NCBI GenBank assembly: GCA_943372995.1
Contig: CALSAQ010000001.1
Location: 620,001 to 684,000, forward strand
DNA from: CAJBVG01 sp943372995
Lineage (GTDB): Bacteria; Bacteroidota; Bacteroidia; Sphingobacteriales; Sphingobacteriaceae
Length of the DNA stretch: 64,000 nucleotides
Reading direction: 5' to 3'
How positions within the stretch are numbered: position 1 is the stretch's first letter; each line of letters starts with the position of its first letter. Below, one piece after another: positions 33,694-41,219 of the stretch. Below the pieces are notes generated by a model. That model did no database searches. It was given only the letters and a program-made list of their open reading frames with translations, and was not told the origin of the DNA. The translations under genes and the position numbers were made by a program.

Positions 33694-34884
33694 TTGGAAA
33701 AGAGAAAAATTACCTTTCTTATTGATGTATTGAAATTCAGTTTCATTGCATTCGGTGGACCTCATGCTCATATTGCCATGATGTTGAAGGAATTTGTGGA
33801 AAAGAAAAAATACGTAACCGAAGGTGAACTTATTCAATACAATGCCCTCAGTCAGATGTTGCCCGGACCTTCATCTACTCAAACGCTCGTAGCTATTGCT
33901 TATCGTTTTGGTGGACTAAGTTTAGCAATCTTATCTTTCATCCTCTGGATTATTCCATCAGCTGTAATTATGCTCATCTTTTCTATATTTTTTATAAAGA
34001 TGGGTGTGGGTCAACGTACTGCCAATGTAGTATTTATGCTTAAGCCTATAGCTATTGGATTTATTGCCTATTCTGCTTATGTATTAACTCAACGTGTACT
34101 TAGCACGAGGTTTTCCTACCTGCTTGCATTTATATCTGCCGTACTTACCATTTACTATCAGAATGCTTATGTATTTCCAGCAGTAATCGTTTTAGGGGTG
34201 TTGGGTTCTGTATTTATTTTTAAAGGAAAGATTGATATAAAAATGCACGCTGTTCCTTTTAATTGGAAAAAGTTGATCCCATTTTTTGGAGTACTTATAT
34301 TTTTCGCCTTATTGGGTGCGGTTATCAATAGAACATCATTCTTCAGTTTACCCGTTCGTTTGTTCGAGAACTTTTATCGAAATGGGATTATGATTTTTGG
34401 AGGAGGACAAGTACTCGTACCTCTTTTGTATACAGAGTTCGTGGAAATGAAGCAGTACCTAACTAGTCAGGAATTTTTAGCTGGCTTCGCATTGCAACAA
34501 GCCATTCCAGGTCCTTTGTTTTCGTTTACTTCTTTTATAGGAAGTATGTCGATGAGGTCGGGTGGAGTTACAGGGCAAATACTAGGTTCTTTCGCGGGAG
34601 TATTAGGAATTAATATTCCTGGTTTATTGTTTATCCTGATGATTTTTCCTGCATGGGAAAAAGTGAAAGAACATAAACTGCTGAAACGAGCACTCGAAGG
34701 AATTAATTCTGTTTCCGTAGGATTTGCTATCGCAGCATTTTTTATTATGAGCTCACAAATCATCGACCAATGGCAAAGCATCGCCATTATGGTTATTACT
34801 TTTCTACTGCTTATGTGGAATAAAATTGCACCTACCTATATTATTTTAGTGGGATTGGCAATTGGCTTGCTAATGAGTTTGTAA
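33694..34884 (+). CDS. chrA: Chromate transporter (CHR family)
   Basis: 396 residues starting at TTG (MEKRKITFLIDVLKFSFIAFGG); no ATG lies close enough to keep the first half intact. Two homologous halves are seen, each beginning with the F-GG motif (FGGPHAHIAMM; FGGGQVLVPLL) and with LPGP/IPGP (LSQMLPGPSSTQT; QQAIPGPLFSF). About ten membrane helices. Family members export chromate; some have other anion substrates. It follows a small TPR gene. Confidence 0.92.
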   Translation: MEKRKITFLIDVLKFSFIAFGGPHAHIAMMLKEFVEKKKYVTEGELIQYNALSQMLPGPSSTQTLVAIAYRFGGLSLAILSFILWIIPSAVIMLIFSIFFIKMGVGQRTANVVFMLKPIAIGFIAYSAYVLTQRVLSTRFSYLLAFISAVLTIYYQNAYVFPAVIVLGVLGSVFIFKGKIDIKMHAVPFNWKKLIPFFGVLIFFALLGAVINRTSFFSLPVRLFENFYRNGIMIFGGGQVLVPLLYTEFVEMKQYLTSQEFLAGFALQQAIPGPLFSFTSFIGSMSMRSGGVTGQILGSFAGVLGINIPGLLFILMIFPAWEKVKEHKLLKRALEGINSVSVGFAIAAFFIMSSQIIDQWQSIAIMVITFLLLMWNKIAPTYIILVGLAIGLLMSL

Positions 34885-34899
34885 AGCGTCCAGCACTGC

Positions 34900-36435
34900 T
34901 TAAAAAGGAATATCCTCCATATCATCATTCATTCTACTCGGGCGAACAATAATATTCGGACTATTATCAAAACCAGCATTAGGTCCTAAGTTAGTGAAGA
35001 TAGGAGAGCCTGTGTAGTCGGATGCGTCGTAGTCGGCAAACTTTACATATTCTCCGATGTATCTTAATTTCACTGAGCCTACAGCTCCGTTACGATGTTT
35101 AGCGATAATAATTTCGGCAGTACCTTTAGTTTGCACCCCATCTTCGTCGACTTCGAAACCATAGTATTCCGGACGATAAATAAACAATACCATATCGGCA
35201 TCTTGCTCGATAGAGCCCGACTCACGTAAGTCGGATAGCATTGGTTTTTTATTTCCACCACGTGTTTCTACGGCACGACTTAACTGTGATAATGCAAGCA
35301 CAGGAACATTTAGTTCTTTAGCAATACTTTTTAGTGCACGAGAAATAGCAGAGATTTCTTGTTCACGATTTCCACTACGTTGATCGCCCGAACCTACCAT
35401 CAATTGAAGGTAGTCGATTACAATCATGTCGATGTCGTGTTGAGCTTTGAGTCGGCGACATTTAGCTCTTAACTCAAAAATATTTAGTGAAGGAGTATCG
35501 TCGATAAAAATACCAGAGTCGGAAAGTCTACCTACTTTGGTTAGCAGTTGTTGCCATTCGGCATCGGTAAGGTCACCTTTTTTCAGCTTCTCTGCAGGAA
35601 TCTCTACTTCTGCAGCAATTAAACGATTGGTTAACTGTACTGCCGCCATCTCTAAAGAGAAGATGGCAATTTTTTTCTTGCCAATTAAGCTGGCGTTACG
35701 AGCCAAACTCAATACAAATGCGGTTTTACCCATGGCCGGACGAGCAGCGATAATTACTAAATCGGAATTCTGCCAACCAGAAGTCATACGATCTAATTCG
35801 GTAAATCCCGAAGGCACACCAGTAAGACCATCTACTTTATTTTTTAATTCTTCGAGTTGTTGTATCGATTTGGTAATTAATGAACCCATATCATACGACT
35901 CTCTTCTTAAATTTCCTTCGGCAATGGCGAATAAGTTTTTCTCCGCTTTATCCAACAGTTGAAGAACATCGGTAGTATCTTCGTATGCACTGGTAATAAT
36001 TTCTGATGAAATTTTGATGAGCTCACGCTGAATAAATTTTTCTGAAATAATTCTGGCGTGGAACTCAATGTTTGCTGATGAAGCAACACGATTGGTTAAC
36101 TCGGTAATGTAATACGCACCACCTACAATTTCTAGCTCACCCGTTTGACGCAAACGATTAGTCACCGTAAGCAAATCCACCGGCATAGAGTTTTGAAATA
36201 AGTATTGAATGGCGTGGAATATTTTTTGGTTAGCGTCTACATAAAAAGTTTCCGGACGCAATACATCGATTACAGAACTTAGCGCATCTTTCTCCAACAT
36301 CAACGCACCCAATACGGCTTCCTCTAAATCAATTGCTTGAGGAGGCAGTTTGCCCATTTGACCACCAATATTACTTACACTTTTTTTACGTTCAGTTCTA
36401 GCTCTTATTCCCGAATTTTGCTCGTTCTCCATCAT
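34900..36435 (-). CDS. dnaB: Replicative DNA helicase DnaB
   Basis: 511 residues from the first of two adjacent ATGs (MMENEQNSGIRART). N-terminal helical domain (PPQAIDLEEAVLGALMLEKDA), Walker A ARPAMGKTAFVL, Walker B DMIVIDYLQLM, and LSQLSRAVETR. The longer frame up to 36534 would run through a short-word repeat and has no homologous sequence. A TACATTTG element ends five bases before the ATG, which supports this start. It unwinds the fork and recruits primase. Confidence 0.96.
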   Translation of the reverse strand: MMENEQNSGIRARTERKKSVSNIGGQMGKLPPQAIDLEEAVLGALMLEKDALSSVIDVLRPETFYVDANQKIFHAIQYLFQNSMPVDLLTVTNRLRQTGELEIVGGAYYITELTNRVASSANIEFHARIISEKFIQRELIKISSEIITSAYEDTTDVLQLLDKAEKNLFAIAEGNLRRESYDMGSLITKSIQQLEELKNKVDGLTGVPSGFTELDRMTSGWQNSDLVIIAARPAMGKTAFVLSLARNASLIGKKKIAIFSLEMAAVQLTNRLIAAEVEIPAEKLKKGDLTDAEWQQLLTKVGRLSDSGIFIDDTPSLNIFELRAKCRRLKAQHDIDMIVIDYLQLMVGSGDQRSGNREQEISAISRALKSIAKELNVPVLALSQLSRAVETRGGNKKPMLSDLRESGSIEQDADMVLFIYRPEYYGFEVDEDGVQTKGTAEIIIAKHRNGAVGSVKLRYIGEYVKFADYDASDYTGSPIFTNLGPNAGFDNSPNIIVRPSRMNDDMEDIPF

Positions 36436-36439
36436 GAAA

Positions 36440-36447
36440 CAAATGTA
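36440..36447 (-). promoter_or_regulatory. Putative -7 promoter element of dnaB
   Basis: TACATTTG on the minus strand fits TAnnTTTG. Its end lies four bases before the first ATG, predicting a leaderless dnaB mRNA. Confidence 0.5.
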
Positions 36448-36483
36448 TGTTTTCGCTTTAATCTTTTTATAAATGTTGATAAG

Positions 36484-36520
36484 TTCGTATGCTCGTGTGC
36501 TCATGATTCGTGTGCTCGTG
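36484..36520. repeat. Short-word array (CGTGTGCTCG family) upstream of dnaB
   Basis: TTCGTATGCTCGTGTGCTCATGATTCG-type words, the reverse complement of GAGCACACGA, lie ~40 bp upstream of the dnaB promoter element. It belongs to the same family as the arrays at 30890-30935, 38208-38335 and 38743-38785. Confidence 0.8.
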
Positions 36521-36632
36521 ATATTAACAAGCAAATTGTGAATAACACATTAAAACTGTGAATTGTGGTTAATAACGTGTGAATTACTGTGAGTATCCAA
36601 AAAAAATTGACACTTTTGTAAAAATTTAGAAA

Positions 36633-37379
36633 ATGGAACCTAAAAGTAATCAGCTGGTATTTGGTATTCGTGCTGTAATGGAAGCTGTAGAAAGCGGTAA
36701 AGAGCTGGAATCGTTATACATACAAAAAGGAATTTCTGGAGATTTATTGAAAGAATTAAGGAGGTTGATTGATAAACATCAATTGAAATATCAATATGTA
36801 CCAGTTGAGAAACTAAATCGATTAACCACTAAGAATCACCAAGGGGTAGTTGCTTTTATCTCACCTATATCGTTTCACCAGGTGGAGGATTTAATTCCAT
36901 TTGTTTTTGAAAACGGAGAAACCCCATTGTTCTTAATATTAGATCGAATTACTGATGTAAGAAATTTTGGAGCTATTGCCAGAACAGCCGAATGCGCAGG
37001 AGTACATGGCATTGTGGTACCGATGAAAGAAAGTGCAGCAATTAATGCAGATGCTTTGAAAACTTCCGCAGGTGCATTGTTCAAGATTCCAGTTTGCAGA
37101 GTGCATTCTTTAAAGAAAGCAGTAGAGTACATGCAAGAATCGGGATTACAAGTAATAGGATGTTCGGAGAAAAATGATGAAAGCTTGTATTCTGTTGATT
37201 TTTCAGTACCTACAGCAATAGTAATGGGCTCCGAAGAAGATGGCATATCAAACGAAGTGATGAGAATTGTAGATCGCTTCGCCATGATTCCCTTACAAGG
37301 TGAAATAGAATCGCTAAACGTATCGGTAGCTGCTGGTGTAATACTTTATGAGGCAGTGAGACAGAGACAGACTAATTAG
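36633..37379 (+). CDS. rlmB: 23S rRNA (guanosine-2'-O-)-methyltransferase RlmB-type
   Basis: 248 residues. N-terminal substrate-binding domain (LVFGIRAVMEAVESGKELESLYIQ) and SPOUT/TrmH knot: ILDRITDVRNFGAIARTAEC, VMGSEEDGIS, IPLQGEIESLNVSVAAGVILYEAVRQ. Typical RlmB length. Methylates a guanosine (G2251 in E. coli) in 23S rRNA. The stop TAG falls inside the AATTAGCCAAT array that follows. Confidence 0.92.
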   Translation: MEPKSNQLVFGIRAVMEAVESGKELESLYIQKGISGDLLKELRRLIDKHQLKYQYVPVEKLNRLTTKNHQGVVAFISPISFHQVEDLIPFVFENGETPLFLILDRITDVRNFGAIARTAECAGVHGIVVPMKESAAINADALKTSAGALFKIPVCRVHSLKKAVEYMQESGLQVIGCSEKNDESLYSVDFSVPTAIVMGSEEDGISNEVMRIVDRFAMIPLQGEIESLNVSVAAGVILYEAVRQRQTN

Positions 37380-37488
37380 CCAATTAGCCAATTTGAACAA
37401 TTAGCCAATTAGCCAATTTGAACAATTAGTTAATTTGAACAATTAGTTAATGACGAGCTACGAATTACGAACTACGAGTTACGAACAA
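37374..37488. repeat. Composite short-word array starting on the rlmB stop codon
   Basis: TAATTAGCCAAT and AATTTGAACAATTAG words run from the rlmB stop; at the junction TTAATGACGAGC it changes to TACGAATTACGAACTACG words. It stops 3 bp before the ATG of the RluA-type gene. The order and the junction are the same as in 30849-30935, although the second word differs by A/T exchange. Confidence 0.85.
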
Positions 37489-37490
37489 TC

Positions 37491-38210
37491 ATGAAAATAC
37501 CAAACTTTAAAGACTTAATAATATTCGAAGATAAAGACGTAGTGGTGGTAAACAAGCCTCCATTTTTGAGTTCGTTAGACGACAGGAATGGCGATACCAT
37601 TAACATGTTGCGTTTAGCGAAGTCGGAATATGACGACATTCAGATTTGTCATCGTTTGGATAGAGAAACCTCTGGAGCATTAATATTTGCGAAGAATCCA
37701 GAAGCTTACCGTAATGTGTCGATGCAATTTGAGCACAGAGAAGTAAACAAAATTTATCATGCCATTGCCGATGGTCAGCATCGTTTCGAAAACCTATTAG
37801 TTGATTTGCCCATAGGAGTTGGAAGTAAAGGAGCTGTGAGAATAGATAGAGGAGAAGGTAAAGCCGCAGAGACTTTATTCAATACCATACAATTATTTAA
37901 ACATTATACACTTATCGAATGTAAACCTAAAACAGGAAGAATGCATCAGATAAGAATTCATTTAGCTACTCAACGTGCACCTATTACTGGCGACGATTTA
38001 TACAGTGGTAAACCATTCTATCTCTCTAAAATTAAAAGAGGATATAAGCTTTCTAAAGAGCAAGAAGAATTACCCATTATGAAACGTTTTGCACTTCACG
38101 CCAAACAAGTAGGCTTCAAGCTCATGAACGGCGAGCCTGTACTTGTAGATGCTCCATACCCCAAAGATTTTGATACCGCATTGAAGATGCTGCAGAAGTT
38201 TGACCTGTAG
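37491..38210 (+). CDS. RluA-family pseudouridine synthase
   Basis: 239 residues with no S4 domain. Catalytic motif ICHRLDRETSGALIFAKN with the conserved Asp, NKIYHAIADG, and TGRMHQIRIHLA. Converts uridine to pseudouridine in rRNA or tRNA; the exact site is not determinable. Probably expressed with rlmB, although a repeat array lies between. The stop TAG is directly followed by TTCGTGTGCTCG repeats. Confidence 0.9.
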   Translation: MKIPNFKDLIIFEDKDVVVVNKPPFLSSLDDRNGDTINMLRLAKSEYDDIQICHRLDRETSGALIFAKNPEAYRNVSMQFEHREVNKIYHAIADGQHRFENLLVDLPIGVGSKGAVRIDRGEGKAAETLFNTIQLFKHYTLIECKPKTGRMHQIRIHLATQRAPITGDDLYSGKPFYLSKIKRGYKLSKEQEELPIMKRFALHAKQVGFKLMNGEPVLVDAPYPKDFDTALKMLQKFDL

Positions 38211-38335
38211 TTCGTGTGCTCGTGTGCTCGTATGCTCGTGTGCTCGTTATTCGTGTGCTCGTGTGCTCGTGTGCTCGTGTGCTCGTATGCTCGTACGCTA
38301 GTGTGCTCGTTATTCGTGTGCTCGTGTGCTCGTGC
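38208..38335. repeat. CGTGTGCTCG short-word array between convergent genes
   Basis: About 12 copies of CGTGTGCTCG-like words, starting at the TAG stop of the RluA-type gene. TTATTCGTGTG interruptions occur at two regular places, giving a ~58-bp higher-order unit. The right end forms the last codons and the TAA stop of the four-helix-bundle gene on the minus strand. Confidence 0.88.
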
Positions 38336-38669
38336 CTTTGAGAGTGGTTGAAATGGATTTCGATAGCATTCGCTGAACATGATCAAGTTTATCCCAGATT
38401 TTATCATCTATATCAAGAAATTTTTTATCTCTAATTATACTTAACCAATATTTAGTTTCTTGAGATTCTTTTGAAGAGATTTTTAACTTATGAACAAAGT
38501 CTTTTTTACTTTCTGCGTGATTTGCTTCGCTAATATTTGCTGAAATTGAAGTACAGCAGCGATATAATTGATTAGAAATATATAACTTATTTTTATTTTC
38601 AAGTTGTTCTGCTATACCTATTAATTCTAAGGTTAATGCATAGCTTTTATTGTACAGTACACTTTCCAT
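38310..38669 (-). CDS. Four-helix-bundle protein (IVP/S23, Avd-like)
   Basis: 119 residues from the second ATG (MESVLYNKSYALTLEL). Pattern of the TIGR02436 four-helix-bundle family: LYRCCTSISANISEANHAESKKDFVHKLKISSKESQETKYWLSI-like text, here readable as SISANISEA and KISSKESQETKYWL. Related proteins are encoded in 23S rRNA intervening sequences of Leptospira and others, and the Avd accessory protein of diversity-generating retroelements shares the fold. The last eight residues (GTSTRAHE) and stop TAA come entirely from the short-word array, so the gene end has been overwritten or extended by it. Confidence 0.88.
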   Translation of the reverse strand: MESVLYNKSYALTLELIGIAEQLENKNKLYISNQLYRCCTSISANISEANHAESKKDFVHKLKISSKESQETKYWLSIIRDKKFLDIDDKIWDKLDHVQRMLSKSISTTLKGTSTRAHE

Positions 38670-38742
38670 ATACAAATATTTGTGAAAATAAGTATCTCCA
38701 CAACTGCATATTTGCAGGATTAAATATCATCCCTAATCCACA

Positions 38743-38785
38743 GCACACGAACTACGAGCACACGAGCACACGAACACACGAACTA
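38743..38785. repeat. GCACACGA short-word array ending on the arginine decarboxylase stop codon
   Basis: GCACACGAACTACGAGCAC-type words run up to CACGAACTA, whose CTA is the complement of the decarboxylase stop TAG (38783-38785). The other side lies 70 bp upstream of the four-helix-bundle start, so that gene has an array of one family at each end. Confidence 0.85.
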
Positions 38786-40168
38786 GGCATAGCCTAGTAA
38801 CTTCAATACTTGCTTCGAGTTCTGCTCTTCGCCGAATACTTCGTAGTTAACTGTTTCGTCGCGGTTCTTGCGAATTAAGATGTGTTTAGGATGTGGGAGT
38901 AAGCAATGATGTACACCTCCGTAACCGCTGAGTACTTCTTGGTAAGCTCCGGTGTGGAAGAATCCCATGTATTGTACTTTACGAGTCTTCGGCATAAACA
39001 CGTTGTTCATGTGAGCTTCTTGGTTGTAGTAATCCTGACCGTCGCAAGTAATACCTCCTAAGTTCACACGTTCGTATTCTGCATCCCAATTGTTTATAGG
39101 CATAAGAATGTAACGTTGGTTCATTGCCCAAACATCGGGTAGGTTAGTGATAAAGCTACCATCTAACATTAACCATTTCTCTTTATCGTTTTGTTGTTTA
39201 CGTCCTAATACTTTGTATAGAATTCCTGATGCTTCGGCAACGGTATATTTACCAAACTCAGTGATAATATCGGGTTCAATAACATCGTGCTCTGCGCAAA
39301 TTTCTTTTATACGTTTTACAATTTCGTTTACCATGTATTCGTAATCGAACTCAAACGTTAAAGAGTTTTTAAATGGCATACCACCACCAATATCGAGTAT
39401 ACTCAAATCAGGATTTACCTTTTTGAATTTACAGTATAGTGTAACGTATTTCTCCAACTCGTTCCAGTAGTACTGAGAATCGGTAATACCAGAGTTAATG
39501 AAGAAGTGTAATAGTTTTACTTTGAAGTTTGGATGCGACTCTATTCTCGAGTGGTAGAAGTCGATCACATCTTCCATACGAATTCCTAAACGACTGGTGT
39601 AGAATTGAGAGTCGGGTTGCTCTTCAGAAGCAATACGAATACCCAAATTACAGTTTACATCTAACTCGTCGTCGTAGAAATAAAACTCCTCTTTATTATC
39701 TAAAATAGGAATGATATTAGTAAAGCCATCGTGAAGCATGTCAACAATGTACTGCTTGTAAGTATCTTTCTTATAGCCATTACATATTACGGTAATGTCT
39801 TTGCTTAGGATGCCTTTTTTCTCAAGGTGGTCTATAATTGGCATATCGAAGGCAGAAGAAGTTTCTAAATGGATATCATTTTTTAGGGCTTCTTCCAGCA
39901 CATGGCGGAAATGAGAACTTTTGGTGCAATAGCAATAGGTATAGTTACCACGGTAATTGTTATTTACGATGGCACGTTGAAACCAAATTTTGGCCTGTTG
40001 TATCTTCTTGGAGATAATAGGAAGGTAAGTGAAACGCAACGGAGTACCGTAGGTTTCAATCATTTCCATTAAATTAAGATCATGAAAATAGAGTTCATCA
40101 TCTATAACTTCGAAGCCTTCTTGAGGGAAGCCAACACTTAAATCAAGAAATTCCTTGTAACTTTGCAT
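38783..40168 (-). CDS. Arginine decarboxylase, PLP-dependent (alanine-racemase fold)
   Basis: 461 residues from ATG 40168 (MQSYKEFLDLSVGFPQEG); the six upstream codons overlap the promoter. TYCYCTKSSHFRHVLEEAL has the PLP Lys, followed by HLETSSAFD, DIGGGMPF (PLP phosphate loop), and DGQDYYN near the end. It is shorter than E. coli SpeA (658) and belongs to the Bacteroidota-type biosynthetic enzyme. It makes agmatine from arginine. Divergent from arginase, 95 bp away. Confidence 0.85.
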   Translation of the reverse strand: MQSYKEFLDLSVGFPQEGFEVIDDELYFHDLNLMEMIETYGTPLRFTYLPIISKKIQQAKIWFQRAIVNNNYRGNYTYCYCTKSSHFRHVLEEALKNDIHLETSSAFDMPIIDHLEKKGILSKDITVICNGYKKDTYKQYIVDMLHDGFTNIIPILDNKEEFYFYDDELDVNCNLGIRIASEEQPDSQFYTSRLGIRMEDVIDFYHSRIESHPNFKVKLLHFFINSGITDSQYYWNELEKYVTLYCKFKKVNPDLSILDIGGGMPFKNSLTFEFDYEYMVNEIVKRIKEICAEHDVIEPDIITEFGKYTVAEASGILYKVLGRKQQNDKEKWLMLDGSFITNLPDVWAMNQRYILMPINNWDAEYERVNLGGITCDGQDYYNQEAHMNNVFMPKTRKVQYMGFFHTGAYQEVLSGYGGVHHCLLPHPKHILIRKNRDETVNYEVFGEEQNSKQVLKLLGYA

Positions 40169-40183
40169 CCAAATAAATTTTCG

Positions 40184-40191
40184 CAAAGATA
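40184..40191 (-). promoter_or_regulatory. Putative promoter element of arginine decarboxylase
   Basis: TATCTTTG on the minus strand fits TAnnTTTG and lies 16 bp before the ATG at 40168. Only 95 bp separate this gene and the divergent arginase start, so both promoters share the interval. Confidence 0.5.
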
Positions 40192-40263
40192 TTTTATTTA
40201 TTTTTAGAATACATATACTGCGAAGAGAAATGAATTAATTATTTTGCAGCAATTGCCATAAAA

Positions 40264-41211
40264 ATGAAAAATTTAAAGATTATAGAGGTAAAATCGGAAT
40301 TAGGGGCAGGTACCAGAGGGGCTAGCATGGGAATTGATGCAATAAAAATTGCCGCCCTCGACTTTGGTAGCCGCTATTTTAAGCAATATAAGTCGATTGA
40401 AGTAGCAAATGAGAATCATCTGTTGTTGGAAACAGCTGGTAATCAGCATGCAAAAAGAATATCTGGGATACTTACCATGTTAGAGCGTGTGGGAGATGAA
40501 GTATCGCGCACCATAAAAAATAACGAGTTCCCAATTGTATTGGCGGGCGACCATTCTACAGCGGCCGGAACTATTGCCGGCATCAAGATGGCTAATCCAA
40601 AAGCGCGTTTAGGTGTAATTTGGATTGATGCTCATGCCGATATACATACTCCTTATACCACACCTTCGGGGAATATGCATGGTATGCCCATTGCAATTTC
40701 ATTAGGTGAAGATAATATTGAGAGTAAGGTAAATAAACCCGATCAGGAGACCATCAATTACTGGTACCAACTTAAAAATGTTGGAGGGATAAGTCCGAAA
40801 ATTACTCCACAAGATGTGGTGTACATCAATGTTAGAGATACTGAGAAACAAGAAGACTTTTTAATTAAGAAGTTTGGGATAAAGAATTTTACTACGGCCG
40901 AAATCCGACGTAAGGGGGTGGAGAAAGTAGCTATTGAGGCTTTGTCTATCCTCGATCATTGCGATCTAATTTATGTTTCTTTTGATGTGGATTGCATGGA
41001 TGCATCAATATCAAAAGGTACAGGAACTCCTGTTCCCAATGGAATCACAGAAAAAGAAGCAGGGAATTTAGTTGCCCGTCTGATGCAAAGCGCGAAAGTG
41101 TGTTGCTTCGAGATGGTGGAAATTAACCCAACACTCGATAAGGAAAATTTAATGGCTGAAAATGCTTTCGAAATTTTATTGAGAGCAACCAACCAATTGA
41201 TTAACGATTAA
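40264..41211 (+). CDS. Arginase-family ureohydrolase, probably arginase
   Basis: 315 residues. Metal-binding motifs: VLAGDHSTAAG, WIDAHADIHTP and SFDVDCMDAS, each with the Asp/His ligands of the di-manganese site. SGNMHGMP, as in arginases, suggests arginine rather than agmatine as substrate. With argS 8 bp downstream and arginine decarboxylase divergent, the locus centres on arginine use. Agmatinase is the alternative, which would place it in the same path as the decarboxylase. Confidence 0.85.
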   Translation: MKNLKIIEVKSELGAGTRGASMGIDAIKIAALDFGSRYFKQYKSIEVANENHLLLETAGNQHAKRISGILTMLERVGDEVSRTIKNNEFPIVLAGDHSTAAGTIAGIKMANPKARLGVIWIDAHADIHTPYTTPSGNMHGMPIAISLGEDNIESKVNKPDQETINYWYQLKNVGGISPKITPQDVVYINVRDTEKQEDFLIKKFGIKNFTTAEIRRKGVEKVAIEALSILDHCDLIYVSFDVDCMDASISKGTGTPVPNGITEKEAGNLVARLMQSAKVCCFEMVEINPTLDKENLMAENAFEILLRATNQLIND

Positions 41212-41219
41212 TATTTAGC

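Noticed and set aside
36436..36534. N-terminal extension of dnaB
   Set aside because: The extra codons run across a short-word array and the likely promoter; ATG 36435 gives the conserved length.
38096..38407. Minus-strand reading frame with repeated THEHTS/RAHEH words
   Set aside because: It is translated short-word array plus antisense of the RluA-type gene, not a protein family.
30849..38785. Short-word arrays as a CRISPR array
   Set aside because: Words are contiguous or nearly so, without unique spacers of constant length, and no cas genes are present.
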